Of a DNA stretch of 64,000 bases, positions 62,979 through 64,000 are shown one piece after another; position 1 is the first letter of the stretch; each line of letters starts with the position of its first letter. The notes under the pieces are model-generated. The model did not search any database and was not told where the DNA came from. It saw nothing but the letters and a program-made list of their open reading frames with translations. Origin of the DNA: Polyangiaceae bacterium (GTDB lineage: Bacteria; Myxococcota_A; Polyangia; Polyangiales; Polyangiaceae); NCBI GenBank assembly GCA_025936115.1, contig JAICTZ010000001.1, positions 310,001 to 374,000 on the forward strand, read 5' to 3'. The position numbers and the translations under genes are program-made.

Positions 62979-64000
62979 TCAATCGTGCCGCGGCGCCTCG
63001 TCATCGGGCCGTGGGTGCGATGATTCGAACCTCTGGCGGGCGCGCGCGAGCGCTGCGGCCACGATGTTGGCGACGAGGGGAACGCGCTCGGTGAGCAGTT
63101 GATCGTGTCGACAATCGATCGACACCACCTCGAAGTTCCCGGTGAACACGGGCCGCCAGCCATTCGTCGGGTCGGTGCGATAGTCCACGTCCGGGCATGG
63201 TTTGCCACTGGTCCGGATCAGCAACGTGTCACCGTGATAAGGCCCCGGCACGTGCCGATCGAGCGCGGAGAAAAGGCTCACTTGGAAGGACTCCGGCGTG
63301 CGTTGCACTTCGTGTCTTGCGCGGCGCGAAAGTCGCGAGCCCAGCAAGCGAAAGCGCATTCCGAGCCGCATGCCAGCGTAACTTAGGCCATGGTGATAGG
63401 CCAACCGAAACAGATTCAGGACGCGCTCGCGCGAGGACCATCTCGGCAAGGTCGAGTTGAAGGCGTCCAGCAGCAGGAGAAGCGGGACCTGTTCTCCCGC
63501 GGCGACCAGCATCCTGGCGAGTTCCTGCGCGACGACGCCGCCTGCCGAGAACCCCGCGAGATAGTAGGGGCCGTGCGGTTGCAGGCGACGAATGTCTGCG
63601 AGAAATTCCTGCGCCATCTCGGCGATGGTCGTGTGCGGCTCGCGTTGCCCGTCGGCCCCGCGGTATTGCACGCCGAAGAAAGGCTGGTCGGGGCCGAGCG
63701 CGGTCGCGAGCGGGCGTTGCCCCAGCGGGCTGCCGCCGGCCCCAGCGATGCAGATCAGCGGAGGCAAGGAGCCGTTCGGCTGAATCGGGACGACGGTCGT
63801 CCAGCTGACTTCGTTCCGCGAGCGCGTCGACCACTGCTCTTGGCGTCGGATGCGGGCGGCCAGCGTCTTCACGTTGCGGTCCTCGAGTAACGTACCGAGG
63901 TGGATCGTCACGTCGAGGGCGCGATTGATCTCGTCGACCACGCGCATCGCTTGCAGCGAGTGTCCGCCAACGTCGAAGAAGTCGTCGGTCACGCCGATAC
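62979..64000 (-). CDS. C-terminal part of NRPS/PKS-like synthase: carrier protein and thioesterase
   Basis: The frame is open to the right edge, so only the last 339 residues are seen. They begin with the end of a carrier domain, DDFFDVGGHSLQAMRVVDEI, whose Ser in GGHSLQ is the phosphopantetheine attachment site. A type-I thioesterase of the alpha/beta-hydrolase fold follows: PPLICIAGAGGSPLGQRPLA, nucleophile GFSAGG, LLLLDAFNS, and a late DCRHDQLL with the probable catalytic His. This order (carrier then TE) marks the last module of a non-ribosomal peptide or mixed synthase, where TE releases the product. The product cannot be predicted from this tail. Confidence 0.92.
   Translation of the reverse strand, partial: IGVTDDFFDVGGHSLQAMRVVDEINRALDVTIHLGTLLEDRNVKTLAARIRRQEQWSTRSRNEVSWTTVVPIQPNGSLPPLICIAGAGGSPLGQRPLATALGPDQPFFGVQYRGADGQREPHTTIAEMAQEFLADIRRLQPHGPYYLAGFSAGGVVAQELARMLVAAGEQVPLLLLLDAFNSTLPRWSSRERVLNLFRLAYHHGLSYAGMRLGMRFRLLGSRLSRRARHEVQRTPESFQVSLFSALDRHVPGPYHGDTLLIRTSGKPCPDVDYRTDPTNGWRPVFTGNFEVVSIDCRHDQLLTERVPLVANIVAAALARARQRFESSHPRPDDEAPRHD

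Overview
This 64-kb, GC-rich window most likely comes from a myxobacterium of the Polyangia type (Myxococcota). That placement is an inference. It rests on the strong G/C third-position bias, two eukaryotic-type Ser/Thr kinases each beside a TPR membrane protein, a MopE-like metal-binding motif, DUF1592/DUF1552 proteins, and at least nine lipoproteins in which a lipobox is followed by a long Gly/Ser/Ala/Thr-rich linker. Genes are packed in short operons with frequent ATGA, GTGA and TAATG overlaps. There is one tRNA, tRNA-Arg(TCT). I see no rRNA, CRISPR array, intact insertion sequence or prophage.

Layout. 1-5.1 kb: minus-strand genes, namely a truncated secreted protein, a kinase/TPR/lipoprotein operon and an alpha/beta hydrolase. 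5.2-10.3 kb: an SDR oxidoreductase, a family-16 glycoside hydrolase lipoprotein, an AraC regulator and a seven-repeat VCBS lipoprotein. 10.3-16 kb: tRNA-Arg beside a possible gene relic, a PhyH-type dioxygenase, an ArsR/AHSA1 pair, an epimerase and a metallo-beta-lactamase-fold lipoprotein. 16.6-27.7 kb: a probable LacI regulon. Four copies of a CAACCGGTTG palindrome lie in front of a DUF1592-DUF1552-lipoprotein-porin operon, a LamG lipoprotein, the LacI gene/epimerase pair, and a fourth intergenic spot. 27.7-31.4 kb: a second kinase/TPR/lipoprotein module. 31.5-35.1 kb: VOC and SnoaL-like proteins, a dihaem cytochrome-c-peroxidase-like lipoprotein with repetitive DNA, and a small lipoprotein.

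35.2-43.3 kb is the most striking block: eight minus-strand genes, nearly all overlapping. In transcription order they are a PQQ alcohol dehydrogenase with a lanthanide-type Asp-Tyr-Asp signature, its XoxJ/MoxJ-like periplasmic partner, a lipoprotein cytochrome c, caa3-type oxidase subunits II (with fused cytochrome c), I and III, a small membrane protein and CtaG. The order reads as a complete periplasmic alcohol-to-oxygen respiratory chain in one transcript.

43.5-46.9 kb holds another lipoprotein and PtsP (the nitrogen-PTS enzyme I). 47.5-62.8 kb is a Wzx/Wzy-type exopolysaccharide locus: priming sugar transferase, Wza-like exporter, Wzc-like co-polymerase with a degenerate kinase domain, three glycosyltransferases, polymerase/ligase, a PslG-like glycosidase, flippase and two acyltransferases. 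At 63-64 kb the tail (carrier protein plus thioesterase) of an NRPS/PKS-like synthase enters from the right edge.
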